From: Mycolicibacterium boenickei
Lineage (GTDB): Bacteria > Actinomycetota > Actinomycetes > Mycobacteriales > Mycobacteriaceae
Assembly (NCBI RefSeq): GCF_010731295.1
Contig: NZ_AP022579.1
Coordinates: forward strand, 1,178,001 to 1,242,000
Length of the DNA: 64,000 nucleotides
Reading direction: 5' to 3'
Shown here: positions 26,690-35,666 of the stretch, piece by piece
Layout of the letters: each line of letters starts with the position of its first letter
Position numbering within the stretch: position 1 is the first letter of the stretch
The notes under the pieces: generated by a model
The model's input: only the letters and a program-made list of their open reading frames with translations
Told to the model about the DNA's origin: nothing
Database searches by the model: none
Program-made: the position numbers and the translations under genes

Positions 26690-29224
26690 ATGACCACTCC
26701 CCTGTTCGACGATCCGAACGACCTGTCGGCGCTGCGCGCCAAGGGCGGTGACGCCGACACGCTGTTCACCGACTTCGCCGGCTGGGCCGAGGCCAACGGC
26801 ACCACGCTCTACCCCGCGCAGGAGGAGGCGCTGATCGAACTGGTCAGCGGAGCGAACGTGATCCTCGCGACGCCGACCGGCTCGGGCAAGTCCCTGGTGG
26901 CCACCGGGGCGATCTATGCGGCGCTCGCCGCGGACCGCGTCAGTTTCTACACCGCCCCGATCAAGGCATTGGTCAGTGAGAAGTTCTTCGCGCTGTGCGA
27001 CGTGTTCGGGGCCGACAACGTCGGCATGCTGACCGGGGACGCATCGGTGAATGCCGACGCGCCGATCATCGCCTGCACCGCCGAGATCCTGGCCAATCTC
27101 GCGCTCCGGGAAGGTGCCGACGCGGACATCGGCCTGGTGGTGATGGACGAGTTCCATTTCTACGGCGACCCGGACCGCGGCTGGGCGTGGCAGGTGCCGC
27201 TGCTCGAACTGCCCAAGGCGCAGTTCCTGCTGATGTCGGCGACGCTGGGCGACGTGACGTTCCTGCGCGAGGACCTGACCCGGCGCACCGGGCGGGAGAC
27301 AGCATGGGTCGCGGGGGCGGAAAGGCCGGTGCCGCTGTTCTTCTCGTACGCCACCACGCCGATGCACGAGACCATCGCCGATCTGCTCGACACCAGACAG
27401 GCGCCGATCTACGTCGTGCACTTCACCCAGGCCTCGGCGCTGGAACGCGCGCAGGCCCTGATGAGCGTCAACGTCTGCACCAAAGAGGAGAAGGTGGCGA
27501 TCGCCGACATGATCGGCGGCTTCCGGTTCTCCACCACGTTCGGCACCACGCTGTCCCGGCTGGTGCGCCACGGCATCGGCGTCCATCACGCGGGCATGCT
27601 CCCCAAGTACCGCCGGCTGGTGGAACAGCTGGCCCAGGCCGGACTGCTCAAGGTGATCTGTGGCACCGACACCCTCGGCGTCGGGATCAACGTGCCGATC
27701 CGCACCGTCGTGTTCTCCGCCCTGTCCAAGTACGACGGCACCCGGATGCGGTTGCTCAACGCCCGCGAGTTCCATCAGATCGCCGGGCGGGCCGGGCGCG
27801 CCGGATACGACACCGCCGGCACCGTCGTGGTGCAGGCACCCGACCACGAGGTGGAGAACCTCAAGCAGTTCGCCAAGGTTGCCGACGACCCGAAGAAGCG
27901 CCGAAAGCTGGTGCGGCGCAAGGCACCAGAAGGCATGGTGCCGTGGGGCGAGAACACCATGAACCGGTTGATCGACGCCGCGCCCGAAGCGTTGACCAGC
28001 AACATGCGCGTCTCAACGGCGATGATCCTGGACGTGGTCGACCGTCCGGGCGACCCGTTCGTGGCGATGCGACGACTGCTCACCGACAACCACGAACCCC
28101 GCAAGCGTCAGCTCAAGCACATCCGCGAGGCGGTCGGCATCGCCCGCTCGCTGCTGCAGGCCGGAGTCATCGAGCGGCTGGACACGCCCGAACCCGATGG
28201 GCGCCGCTACCGGCTCACCGTCGACCTGCCGCCCGATTTCGCACTGAACCAACCGCTGTCCACCTTCGCGCTCGCCGCCGTCGACGTCTTGGACCCCGAA
28301 GCGGAAACCTATGCGCTGGACGTGGTTTCGGTGATCGAAGCGACCCTAGAAGATCCCCGCCAGATCCTGGCCGCCCAGCTGAACAAGGCCAGGGGCGAGG
28401 CGGTTGCCCAGATGAAGGCCGACGGGATCGAGTACGACGAACGCATCGAGCTGCTCGACGAGGTCACCTACCCCAAGCCATTGCAGGAACTGCTGGAGCA
28501 CACCTACGAGGTGTACCGCCAGAGCAACCCGTGGGCGGCCGACGGGCACCTGTCGCCCAAATCCGTGGTGCGCGAGATGTGGGAGCGTGCCCTGACGTTC
28601 CGCGAGTACATCAGCCTCTACGGGCTGACGCGCTCCGAGGGCGCCGTGCTGCGTTACCTGTCCGACGCGTTCAAGGCGCTGCGCTCGGGTGTGCCCACGG
28701 CCGCCCGCACCGAGCAGCTTTCGGACATCGTCGAATGGCTCGGCGAGTTGGTGCGCCAGGTCGATTCCAGCCTGCTCGACGAGTGGGAGCAGCTGACCAG
28801 CCCCGACCAGCCCCACGATGTTCCGGTGGCCGTGCCGGCCCGGCCGCGCCCGCTGACCGGCAACGAGCGGGCATTCACCGCGATGGTGCGCAACGCGTTG
28901 TTCCGGCGGGTGGAGTTGTTCGCCCGGGGCCGCTGGGACGAGCTCGGCGCACTCGATGCCGCATCCGGCTGGACGGCCGAGCGGTGGGCCGACGTGGGCG
29001 AGGCGTACTTCGACGAGCACGCGGAGGTGGGCACCGGACCCGACGCCCGTGGCCCGGCGTTGCTGATCTTCGACCGGCAGCCGCAGGTGTGGCGGATTCG
29101 ACAGATCCTCGAAGATCCTGCCGGAGATCACGATTGGGGCTTCGACGTGGAAGTCGACCTGGCCGCCAGCGACGAGGAAGGTGCCGCGGTGTTGCGTATC
29201 GTCGATGTGGGCCGGATGGGATGA
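26690..29224 (+). CDS. Ski2-like DEAD/DEAH-box helicase with DUF3516-type C-terminus
   Basis: The 844-residue SF2 helicase has motif I ATPTGSGKS (about residue 61), motif II MDEFHF (153), motif III SAT, and motif VI HQIAGRAGRAGYD (362). A long C-terminal region of about 450 residues follows, of the actinobacterial DUF3516 kind, which includes VYRQSNPWAADGHLSPKSVVREM. The first ATG at 26690 is right for the family; upstream frame is shadow of the AhpD-like gene. The substrate (RNA or DNA) is unknown. Confidence 0.88.
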   Translation: MTTPLFDDPNDLSALRAKGGDADTLFTDFAGWAEANGTTLYPAQEEALIELVSGANVILATPTGSGKSLVATGAIYAALAADRVSFYTAPIKALVSEKFFALCDVFGADNVGMLTGDASVNADAPIIACTAEILANLALREGADADIGLVVMDEFHFYGDPDRGWAWQVPLLELPKAQFLLMSATLGDVTFLREDLTRRTGRETAWVAGAERPVPLFFSYATTPMHETIADLLDTRQAPIYVVHFTQASALERAQALMSVNVCTKEEKVAIADMIGGFRFSTTFGTTLSRLVRHGIGVHHAGMLPKYRRLVEQLAQAGLLKVICGTDTLGVGINVPIRTVVFSALSKYDGTRMRLLNAREFHQIAGRAGRAGYDTAGTVVVQAPDHEVENLKQFAKVADDPKKRRKLVRRKAPEGMVPWGENTMNRLIDAAPEALTSNMRVSTAMILDVVDRPGDPFVAMRRLLTDNHEPRKRQLKHIREAVGIARSLLQAGVIERLDTPEPDGRRYRLTVDLPPDFALNQPLSTFALAAVDVLDPEAETYALDVVSVIEATLEDPRQILAAQLNKARGEAVAQMKADGIEYDERIELLDEVTYPKPLQELLEHTYEVYRQSNPWAADGHLSPKSVVREMWERALTFREYISLYGLTRSEGAVLRYLSDAFKALRSGVPTAARTEQLSDIVEWLGELVRQVDSSLLDEWEQLTSPDQPHDVPVAVPARPRPLTGNERAFTAMVRNALFRRVELFARGRWDELGALDAASGWTAERWADVGEAYFDEHAEVGTGPDARGPALLIFDRQPQVWRIRQILEDPAGDHDWGFDVEVDLAASDEEGAAVLRIVDVGRMG

Positions 29225-29254
29225 GCGGTTGCTGACCCCAATTTTATCGCGACC

Positions 29255-29279
29255 CCGGGGCCTTGCGGCAAGGCCCCGG
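29255..29279. promoter_or_regulatory. rifamycin-associated element (RAE)-like palindrome upstream of helR
   Basis: Arms CCGGGGCCTTGC and GCAAGGCCCCGG are perfect complements around one central G. The core TTGCGGCAAGGCCCC matches the RAE known upstream of rifamycin-inducible genes in actinomycetes, with one extra C in the left arm relative to the published motif as I remember it. It lies 51 bp before the helR start. Because it is strongly symmetric without a T-run, a terminator is less likely. Confidence 0.78.
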
Positions 29280-29330
29280 TGATGGCGCACAATCGCTGGC
29301 CGGACCTAACCATGGAGGAACAGAGAGCAC

Positions 29331-31502
29331 GTGCCAGCTGACGATCACGATGTCGAAGTACAGGCCGAACAGACCTATGTCGACGGGCTCTACTCCCGCC
29401 TGGACGCCGAGCGCATCCGGGTGCGTGACCGGTACCGCACCGCGCTGCGCGAACACGGCGGTTCCGCGGTGGAACGCGACGCCGAGGTGCGGGCCCTGGC
29501 CAAAGAAGCCAACCGACTCGACGTAGCCGACAACGGACTGTGCTTCGGGCGGCTGGAAACCGTTGCCGGAGAACATCTCTACGTCGGGCGCCTGGGCCTC
29601 TTCGACCGGGAGGACGACTACGAACCGTTGCTGCTGGACTGGCGGGCACCGATGGCGCGGCCGTTCTACACCGCGACCGGGGCCAACCCCGAGAACATGC
29701 GCCGTCGCCGCCAGTTCCGCACCCTGGGACGTCGGGTGCTCGATTTCACCGACGAGGTGCTGGGCCGGCCGACCGAGGGCGACGGAGGTGACGAGGACGC
29801 CGCGCTGCTGGCCGCGGTGAACGCACCGCGCGGCGAGGGCATGCGCGACATCGTCGCGACGATCCAGGCCGAGCAGGACGAGGTGATCCGCAACGAGCAC
29901 ACCGGGGTGCTCGTGGTCGAGGGCGGCCCGGGCACCGGCAAGACCGTGGTGGCGCTGCATCGGGTGGCCTATCTGCTCTACACCCATCGCGAGCGCATCG
30001 AGCGCCACGGCGTTCTCGTCGTCGGTCCCAATGAGGCGTTCCTGCACCACATCGGCCGGGTGCTGCCCTCGCTGGGCGAGTCCGACGCGGTGTTCATGAC
30101 ACCCGGCGACCTGGTGCCCGGCCTGCACGTCACCGCCGAGGACGCACCCGAAGTGGCCGAGATCAAGGGCTCGCTGACGATGCTCGACGTGTTGGCCGCC
30201 GCGGTGGCCAACCGCCAGGAGGTCCCGGACGAACCGATCTACATCGAACTGCCCGACGTCACCGTCCGCATCGACGCCGAGACCGCGCAGTGGGCCATCG
30301 AGGAGGCCCGCGAGACCGGACTCCCGCACAACGAGGCACGAGCGACGTTCCGCGACATCGTCACCTACGTCCTCACCGAACGCGCCGTCGCCCGCATCGG
30401 CAAGGGCTGGCTCAGCCGTGCCGACAAGGCGGCATGGGAGGAACTGCGGGCCAGCGTGGTCGGCGAACTCGACGAGAACGCCGCGTTCGCCGCGGCCCTT
30501 GACGCACTCTGGCCGATCCTGACCCCGGAATCCCTGCTTGCCACGCTCTACTCCTCGCCCGACCGGCTGAATGCCGTCGGCGCCGACCCCCGGTTCTTCC
30601 GGGCCGACGGCGACGCCTGGACGGTCTCGGACGTGCCGTTACTCGACGAGCTGGTCGATCTGCTGGGCCGGGACAAGGCGGGCGAGGAAGCCGCGGAACG
30701 CGAACGACGGGAGGAGGCCGCCTACGCCGCGGGAGTGCTCGACCTGATGATCGCCCGCGAGGATCTGATGGACGACGAGGACCACCTGCTGGCCAGCGAC
30801 CTCATCGACGCCGAGGACCTGGCCGACCGGTTCCTCGAACGCGACACCCGTGAACTGGCCGAACGCGCTGCGGCCGACCGGGATTGGACCTACGGTCATG
30901 TTGTGGTCGACGAAGCCCAGGAACTGTCCGAGATGGACTGGCGGGTGCTGATGCGTCGCTGCCCACGCCGGTCCTTCACGGTGGTCGGCGATCTGGCGCA
31001 GCGCCGCTCGGCGGCCGGGGCCCGGTCCTGGGGCGGCATGCTCGAGCCGTATGTACCTGGCCGGTGGATCTACCGGACGCTGTCGGTGAACTACCGCACC
31101 CCTGCCGAGATCATGGCCGTGGCCGGCGCGCTGCTGGCCGAGTTCGCACCCGGGGTCCAGCCGCCCGAATCGGTGCGGGCCTGTGGTGTCCAGCCCTGGG
31201 CGAGGCAGTTGACCGCGGAGGAAATCCCCTCTGCAGTTGAGGAATTCGTGCGCGACGAAGCCACTCGCGAAGGCACCTGCGTGGTCATCGGCCCACCTGA
31301 AGTACCCGGCGCGGTGGCCCCGTCGGAAACCAAAGGCCTTGAGTTCGACGCGGTGCTCGTCGTCGAACCCGCACACATCCTGGCCGACGGTGACCGCGGC
31401 GCCGCCGAGTTGTACGTCGCCCTCACCCGCGCCACGCAGCGCCTCGGCGTGCTGCACACCGAATCCCTGCCCGAAGCGCTGAACGGACTCGCCCGTGCCT
31501 GA
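29331..31502 (+). CDS. helR: HelR/HelD-type RNA polymerase recycling motor ATPase
   Basis: The 723-residue SF1-like protein has an N-terminal coiled-coil arm (AEQTYVDGLYSRLDAERIRVRDRY), Walker A EGGPGTGKTVVALHRVAYLLYTHRERIE (about residue 197), motif II VVDEAQELSEMDWRVLMRR (about 526) and SVNYRTPAEI, and ends with ETKGLEFDAVLVVEP and VALTRATQRLGVLH. This is the HelD family that pulls stalled RNA polymerase off DNA; the mycobacterial and Streptomyces HelR members protect it from rifamycins. The RAE upstream supports HelR rather than plain HelD. The start is GTG at 29331 after GGAGGA with long spacing. Confidence 0.9.
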   Translation: MPADDHDVEVQAEQTYVDGLYSRLDAERIRVRDRYRTALREHGGSAVERDAEVRALAKEANRLDVADNGLCFGRLETVAGEHLYVGRLGLFDREDDYEPLLLDWRAPMARPFYTATGANPENMRRRRQFRTLGRRVLDFTDEVLGRPTEGDGGDEDAALLAAVNAPRGEGMRDIVATIQAEQDEVIRNEHTGVLVVEGGPGTGKTVVALHRVAYLLYTHRERIERHGVLVVGPNEAFLHHIGRVLPSLGESDAVFMTPGDLVPGLHVTAEDAPEVAEIKGSLTMLDVLAAAVANRQEVPDEPIYIELPDVTVRIDAETAQWAIEEARETGLPHNEARATFRDIVTYVLTERAVARIGKGWLSRADKAAWEELRASVVGELDENAAFAAALDALWPILTPESLLATLYSSPDRLNAVGADPRFFRADGDAWTVSDVPLLDELVDLLGRDKAGEEAAERERREEAAYAAGVLDLMIAREDLMDDEDHLLASDLIDAEDLADRFLERDTRELAERAAADRDWTYGHVVVDEAQELSEMDWRVLMRRCPRRSFTVVGDLAQRRSAAGARSWGGMLEPYVPGRWIYRTLSVNYRTPAEIMAVAGALLAEFAPGVQPPESVRACGVQPWARQLTAEEIPSAVEEFVRDEATREGTCVVIGPPEVPGAVAPSETKGLEFDAVLVVEPAHILADGDRGAAELYVALTRATQRLGVLHTESLPEALNGLARA

Positions 31503-32700
31503 CGCCACCTGCGCGATCGTCGGCGGCGGCCCCGCCGGGATGATGCTCGGGCTGATCCTGGCCCGGTGTGGGGTGGCGGTCACCGTCATGGAGAAGCACG
31601 CCGACTTCCTGCGCGATTTCCGCGGTGACACAGTGCATCCGAGCACCATGGGCATGCTCGACGAGCTCGGGCTGTTCGCCGAGTTCAGCAAGATCGGCTA
31701 CAGCAAGGTGGAGAAGGCCGAGTTCCCGGTCGACGGGAACCCGGCTACCTTCGTCGACTTCCGTCGGCTGCGGCAGCGTCACCGGTACGTGGCGATGGTG
31801 CCGCAGTGGGACTTCCTCGACCTGCTGGCCGATGCGGGCCGCAGCGAACCCAATTTCACCCTGCGCATGCGGACCGAGGTGACCGGGTTGCTGCGCGACG
31901 GTGATCGGATCACCGGGGTCCGCTACACCGGCCCCGAGGGGGACGGTGAACTGCGCGCCGAGCTCACCGTGGCCTGCGATGGGCGCACCTCGGTGGTGCG
32001 GCAAGAGGCCGGGCTGACGACACGGGACTATCCGGTGCCCTTCGACGTGTGGTGGTTCCGGCTGCCGCGCAACGAGGACGGCCAGTACTCCCTGATCCCG
32101 CGCACCGGACCCGGCCGCGCGCTGATCATGATTCCCCGCACCGGTTACTTCCAGGTCGCCTATCTGATCCCGAAGGGCAGCGACGCCGGGCTGCGGGCCC
32201 GCGGCCTGGACGCGTTCCGTGCCGAGCTGGCCGAGCTGATCCCCGAGGCCGATACGGGCGTCCTCACCTCCTGGGACGACGTCAAGCATCTGGATGTCCA
32301 GCTCAACCGCCTGCCGCGGTGGCACCGCGACGGTCTGCTGTGCATAGGCGATGCGGCACATGCCATGTCACCGGTGGGCGGGGTGGGGATCAATGTCGCG
32401 ATCCAGGACGCCGCCGCGGCGGCCCGTCTGCTCTACCAGCCGCTGCGCGAGCACCGGGTCACCGAATCCGACCTGGCCGCCGTGCAGCGTCAACGCACTC
32501 TGCCGACGGCGATTACCCAAGGCCTCCAACGGATCCTGCACCGTCAGGTGATGGAGCCGGTGATGGCCGGTGCCGAGATCACCCCGCCGGGCGCACTCGT
32601 GGGCGTCATGCGCCGGCTCCCCCAACTCAGCGCGATACCGGCGTACCTGGTGGGCACCGGGGTGCGGCCCGAACACGTCCCCGTGCCGGCGCGCCGTTAG
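31495..32700 (+). CDS. FAD-dependent monooxygenase (PHBH fold)
   Basis: The 401-residue flavoprotein has the FAD-binding AIVGGGPAGMMLGLILARCG, the DG motif VACDGRTSVVR and the GD motif CIGDAAHAMSPVGGVGINVAIQDA, all hallmarks of aromatic hydroxylases. Its GTG start lies 8 bp inside helR, so the two are translationally coupled. This placement behind an RAE makes rifamycin or another aromatic compound a possible substrate, but it is shorter than known rifampicin monooxygenases (about 475 residues) and the substrate is unproven. Confidence 0.87.
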   Translation: MPDATCAIVGGGPAGMMLGLILARCGVAVTVMEKHADFLRDFRGDTVHPSTMGMLDELGLFAEFSKIGYSKVEKAEFPVDGNPATFVDFRRLRQRHRYVAMVPQWDFLDLLADAGRSEPNFTLRMRTEVTGLLRDGDRITGVRYTGPEGDGELRAELTVACDGRTSVVRQEAGLTTRDYPVPFDVWWFRLPRNEDGQYSLIPRTGPGRALIMIPRTGYFQVAYLIPKGSDAGLRARGLDAFRAELAELIPEADTGVLTSWDDVKHLDVQLNRLPRWHRDGLLCIGDAAHAMSPVGGVGINVAIQDAAAAARLLYQPLREHRVTESDLAAVQRQRTLPTAITQGLQRILHRQVMEPVMAGAEITPPGALVGVMRRLPQLSAIPAYLVGTGVRPEHVPVPARR

Positions 32701-32707
32701 GTCGCAC

Positions 32708-33331
32708 GTGGGAGGCAAACAGAACCCCGAACAACGCCGGCGCGAATTATGCGACGCGGCAATAGCTCTGCTGGCGCGCGAGGGGATCAAAGGGGTCACC
32801 CATCTGAAGGTCGACCGCAAGGCCGGCGTCCCGGAGGGGACCACATCGTTCTACTTCCGCACCAGTTCGGCGTTGATCCGGGCGGCCGCCGACCGCATCG
32901 CCGATCTCGACCTGGCCGATCTGACCGCCGCCACCGGCTCGGGTGCCCCTGGCGACGTGCGCGGCCTGGCCCGGCTGGTGATCCGGTCGGGTACCGGGGC
33001 GCGCCTGGTCCGCAGCAAGGCCCGCTACGAGCTGGTCATGCCGTCGAGCCGCGATGCCGGACTGGCCGCCGCGTTCAGCCACAATCAGCAGCGGTTCTTC
33101 GAACTGCACCGCAACGTTGTGGTGGGCCTCTGCCCGACCGATGCCGACCCTGAGCTGATCGACGAAAAAGCTTACGTACTACTGACTTTCATCAGCGGTT
33201 TGATGCTGGCACTGGCCCGCGGCGACCGCACCATCGACTCCGACGAACAGCTCCACGACATCATCACCGCGATCGTCGCGGCGGCCCCGGCGGCCTCACA
33301 TCGCGAAGGAGTAACCGCCGTTGACCGGTAG
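32708..33331 (+). CDS. TetR/AcrR family transcriptional regulator
   Basis: The 207-residue regulator has an N-terminal HTH (CDAAIALLAREGIKGVTHLKVDRKAGVPEGTTSFYFRTSSALI). Its GTG start follows the monooxygenase stop by 7 bp, so it is the third gene of the helR transcript. It may adjust the operon or the convergent SDR gene, whose 3' end it overlaps by 36 bp. Confidence 0.85.
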   Translation: MGGKQNPEQRRRELCDAAIALLAREGIKGVTHLKVDRKAGVPEGTTSFYFRTSSALIRAAADRIADLDLADLTAATGSGAPGDVRGLARLVIRSGTGARLVRSKARYELVMPSSRDAGLAAAFSHNQQRFFELHRNVVVGLCPTDADPELIDEKAYVLLTFISGLMLALARGDRTIDSDEQLHDIITAIVAAAPAASHREGVTAVDR

Positions 33332-34075
33332 GGTCTGGCCGGTGATCCAGGATCCGTGGTCACTGGCCAGCAGCACCGCCAGATACGCCACGTCCTCGGG
33401 CAGGCCGGGCCTGCGGATCGGGTAACGCGACAGGATCGCCTTGGCCTGCGGAGAGTCGGCCATCTCGGCCCACAACGGTTCGGTGAGCGGTGTCCGCATG
33501 GTGCCCAACGCGATGTTGTTGGCGGTGATGCCGTAGCGACCGTTCTCCAGCGCAATCGACCGGGTCAGCCCCGCAGCACCGGCCTTCGCGGCCGCGTACA
33601 CCGCGCCGCTCGCGTCCCCGGTTCGTCCGGCGTCCGACACGATCGTCACCACCCGGCCCCACTGCCGTTCCACCATCGTCGGCAGCACCGCGCGCGTGCA
33701 GTGCAGTACCCCGTACAGATTCACTTGGAGAAACGGATCCCAATCCGCGGGAGTGGATTCCGCGAACGGCATCCGGGCGGCGAAGCCCTCTGCCCCGGCG
33801 TTGCCCGCGTTGTTCACCAGAACATCGATGGGCCCGGCGCCGGCGATCGCCTCCGAGGCGGCCCGGTAGTCGGTGACATCGAACGCGACTGCCAGCGCGG
33901 CACCGCCCGCGTCCCGCAGCTCCGCGGCGACGGCCTCGGCCCGTTCCGTGCGGAGGTCGTTGACCAGCACGGTGGCACCGGCCGCGGCGAACGCATCGGC
34001 CAGGCCGCGGCCGACACCCTGTCCGGCGCCGGTGATCATCACCCGTCGGGGCGACAGATCGAATTGCAATGTCAT
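33296..34075 (-). CDS. SDR family oxidoreductase
   Basis: The 259-residue classical SDR has the cofactor motif TGAGQGVGRG (about residues 15-24), NNAG, a catalytic Ser in IVSDAGR and Tyr-Lys in YAAAKAG. C-terminal TGQTLPVNGGYSF is as in FabG-like enzymes. An acidic residue in VNDLRTER after beta-2 suggests NAD(H). The start ATG is at 34075. The substrate is unknown; the direct neighbour is the helR-linked TetR gene on the opposite strand. Confidence 0.88.
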   Translation of the reverse strand: MTLQFDLSPRRVMITGAGQGVGRGLADAFAAAGATVLVNDLRTERAEAVAAELRDAGGAALAVAFDVTDYRAASEAIAGAGPIDVLVNNAGNAGAEGFAARMPFAESTPADWDPFLQVNLYGVLHCTRAVLPTMVERQWGRVVTIVSDAGRTGDASGAVYAAAKAGAAGLTRSIALENGRYGITANNIALGTMRTPLTEPLWAEMADSPQAKAILSRYPIRRPGLPEDVAYLAVLLASDHGSWITGQTLPVNGGYSFAM

Positions 34076-34131
34076 CGTCGGCGAGCTCTCCTGCGGTTCG
34101 GTTCGATTCCGGACAACCTACTCCACAAAGT

Positions 34132-34147
34132 CTCTATATATGTAGAG
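34132..34147. promoter_or_regulatory. candidate operator dyad in SDR/VOC divergent region
   Basis: CTCTATATATGTAGAG is an inverted repeat with perfect 5-bp arms CTCTA and TAGAG and one mismatched inner pair. It is AT-rich against a GC-rich background and lies between two divergent genes, about 57 bp upstream of the SDR start. It could be a regulator site or part of a promoter. Confidence 0.4.
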
Positions 34148-34254
34148 CACTGCGCCGAACTGGCGAGGATCCCGGGGCCCAGATGGACCAAGGACCCTAT
34201 GAGCGCACCCGGGCACGCCCTAACCTGAATGCGTTCAGCCATAGGAGGGCACCG

Positions 34255-34608
34255 ATGAGCGACCACGACGTACGGATGATCATCCTCTCGACCGACGATC
34301 TGGATGAGTCGATCCGCTTCTACACCGAGACCTTGGGAATGCCACTGAAGTTCCGCGATGGCGCCCACTTCGCCGCGCTCGACGGTGGATCGCTCACGCT
34401 CGCGCTGGCCACGTCGGTGGACCACCCCATCCCCGGTCAGGTCGTCGTCGGGATCAAGACCGCCGATGTGGACGGCGCAGCCAAGGCCATCGAGGAGAGC
34501 GGCGGCGGCATCATCAAGCACCCCTACGACGATGCCCACGAGCGCCGGGCCGTGGTCTACGACAACAAGGGCAACGGACTGGTGTTCTACAGTCCATTGG
34601 CTCGCTAA
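34255..34608 (+). CDS. VOC (glyoxalase) family protein
   Basis: The 117-residue single VOC protein has MIILSTDDLDESIRFYTETLGMPL and IKTADVDGAAKAIEESGGG, with a C-terminal strand VVYDNKGNGLVFYSPLA. A perfect AGGAGG lies 7 bp before the ATG at 34255. The stop codon falls within the first unit of the 27-bp repeat, which then runs on into the convergent LysR gene. The function is not specific. Confidence 0.87.
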   Translation: MSDHDVRMIILSTDDLDESIRFYTETLGMPLKFRDGAHFAALDGGSLTLALATSVDHPIPGQVVVGIKTADVDGAAKAIEESGGGIIKHPYDDAHERRAVVYDNKGNGLVFYSPLAR

Positions 34609-34669
34609 CCGCTCGGAAGTCCATTGGCTCGCTGACCGCTCGGAAGTCCATTGGCTCGCTGACCGCTCG
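34591..34669. repeat. 27-bp direct tandem repeat, three copies, at the VOC/lysR junction
   Basis: Units begin at 34591, 34618 and 34645 with AGTCCATTGGCTCGCTGACC. Units 1 and 2 differ by one base (TAACC for TGACC) and unit 3 is cut after 25 bases. The unit is a multiple of three. On the plus strand, unit 1 codes for the end SPLAR-stop of the VOC protein. On the minus strand the units give the repeated GQRANGLPS at the C-terminus of the LysR protein. Confidence 0.92.
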
Positions 34670-35555
34670 CCGAAGCCGCGGCGTCGAGCAGGGTTTCGGC
34701 CAGCCGCGCGGCCGCCGGCGTCATCCGCTCGGCCGGCGGCGCGGCGAGGTACACCTGCCATGTCGGCGGGTCACGCAACACGACGGTCCGCAGGTCGCCG
34801 AAACGGCGCGCCTCGGATGCCGGCATGAAGGCGGTGCCCAGTCCGTTGCCGACCAGTTCGGCGATCGCGGCGAACCCGGCCGGAACTTCGTACTGCGTGC
34901 GCGATTGCACACCGGCATGGTGAAACGCCTCGTCCATCAGGCGGCGCAACCCGAATTCGGGCGGGAAGCCGACGAGATCCTCGTCGGCCAGGTCCGCGAG
35001 ATCGAGGCGGCGACGGCGGGCCAGGGCATGGTCCCCGCGGCAGACGAACACCATCGGCTCCTCGAACAGCAGCTTCATGTCGAGCTGTGCCGGGAACCGG
35101 TTGGGCAGCGATACCAGGGCCAGATCCAGCGAGCCCTCCAGCAGCGCGGCCAGATACGCCGACGCGCCGGACTGGCTCAGCCTCAACCGCAGCCGCACGG
35201 ACGGGTGCGCACGGTGAAAGTCACCGAGGGCACCGGCGACATCGACCGGCCCGTACGAGATCAGCGAGCCGAACTCGACCGTGCCCATGAGCGATCCACG
35301 GAACTGTGCCGCCGACTCGGCCGCCGCGCGGGCCGCGTGCAGCACCTCGTAGGCATGCGTCCGGAACGCCTCCCCCGCCGCGGTCAGGCTGATCCGCTGC
35401 CGCGACCGGTCGAACAACTCCACCCCGAGCTCGCGCTCCAGCTTCGCGATCGACGTCGACAACGCCGATTGCACAACATGCGCCCGCTCGGCAGCCCGGG
35501 TGAAACTCATCTCGCCGGCCACCGCGATGAAGTGTTCGATCTGTCGTAACTCCAC
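34605..35555 (-). CDS. LysR family transcriptional regulator with repeat-extended C-terminus
   Basis: The 316-residue protein has the LysR winged HTH (MELRQIEHFIAVAGEMSFTRAAERAHVVQSALSTSIAKLERELG VELFDRS split over residues 1-50) and a substrate-binding domain with GSLDLALVSLPNRFP. The last 20 residues are two and a bit copies of GQRANGLPS encoded by the 27-bp repeat, outside the normal LysR fold, so the gene has been lengthened by local duplication. It is divergent from the epoxide-hydrolase-like lipoprotein gene, which is the most likely target. Confidence 0.88.
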   Translation of the reverse strand: MELRQIEHFIAVAGEMSFTRAAERAHVVQSALSTSIAKLERELGVELFDRSRQRISLTAAGEAFRTHAYEVLHAARAAAESAAQFRGSLMGTVEFGSLISYGPVDVAGALGDFHRAHPSVRLRLRLSQSGASAYLAALLEGSLDLALVSLPNRFPAQLDMKLLFEEPMVFVCRGDHALARRRRLDLADLADEDLVGFPPEFGLRRLMDEAFHHAGVQSRTQYEVPAGFAAIAELVGNGLGTAFMPASEARRFGDLRTVVLRDPPTWQVYLAAPPAERMTPAAARLAETLLDAAASASGQRANGLPSGQRANGLPSG

Positions 35556-35576
35556 CGCGACAGCTTATCTATTTGG

Positions 35577-35593
35577 GTGATCGGTTCCATCAC
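35577..35593. promoter_or_regulatory. candidate LysR operator
   Basis: GTGAT-CGGTTCC-ATCAC is an interrupted dyad with 5-bp arms located in the short divergent interval between lysR and the hydrolase gene. The form and place fit a LysR binding site, though T-N11-A spacing is not exact. Confidence 0.4.
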
Positions 35594-35666
35594 ATTCAAT
35601 CGTTGGACTTGATGCTGTCGAGCGGGTGAGATGGATTCCACGAGTCCGCGAGAAGGAGCAGCGACG

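Noticed and set aside
26609..27847. 412-codon frame antisense to the Ski2-like helicase
   Set aside because: No start context or family pattern. The helicase motifs are unambiguous on the plus strand.
29255..29279. reading the GC-rich palindrome as an intrinsic terminator of the helicase gene
   Set aside because: It lacks a T-run, is 30 bp after the stop, and its core matches the RAE. A dual role cannot be excluded.
34095..34125. tRNA T-arm-like segment (TTCGG-TTCGATT-CCGGA)
   Set aside because: The five-base stem pairs, but no matching acceptor or anticodon arms are found within 70 bases. It lies beside the SDR start.
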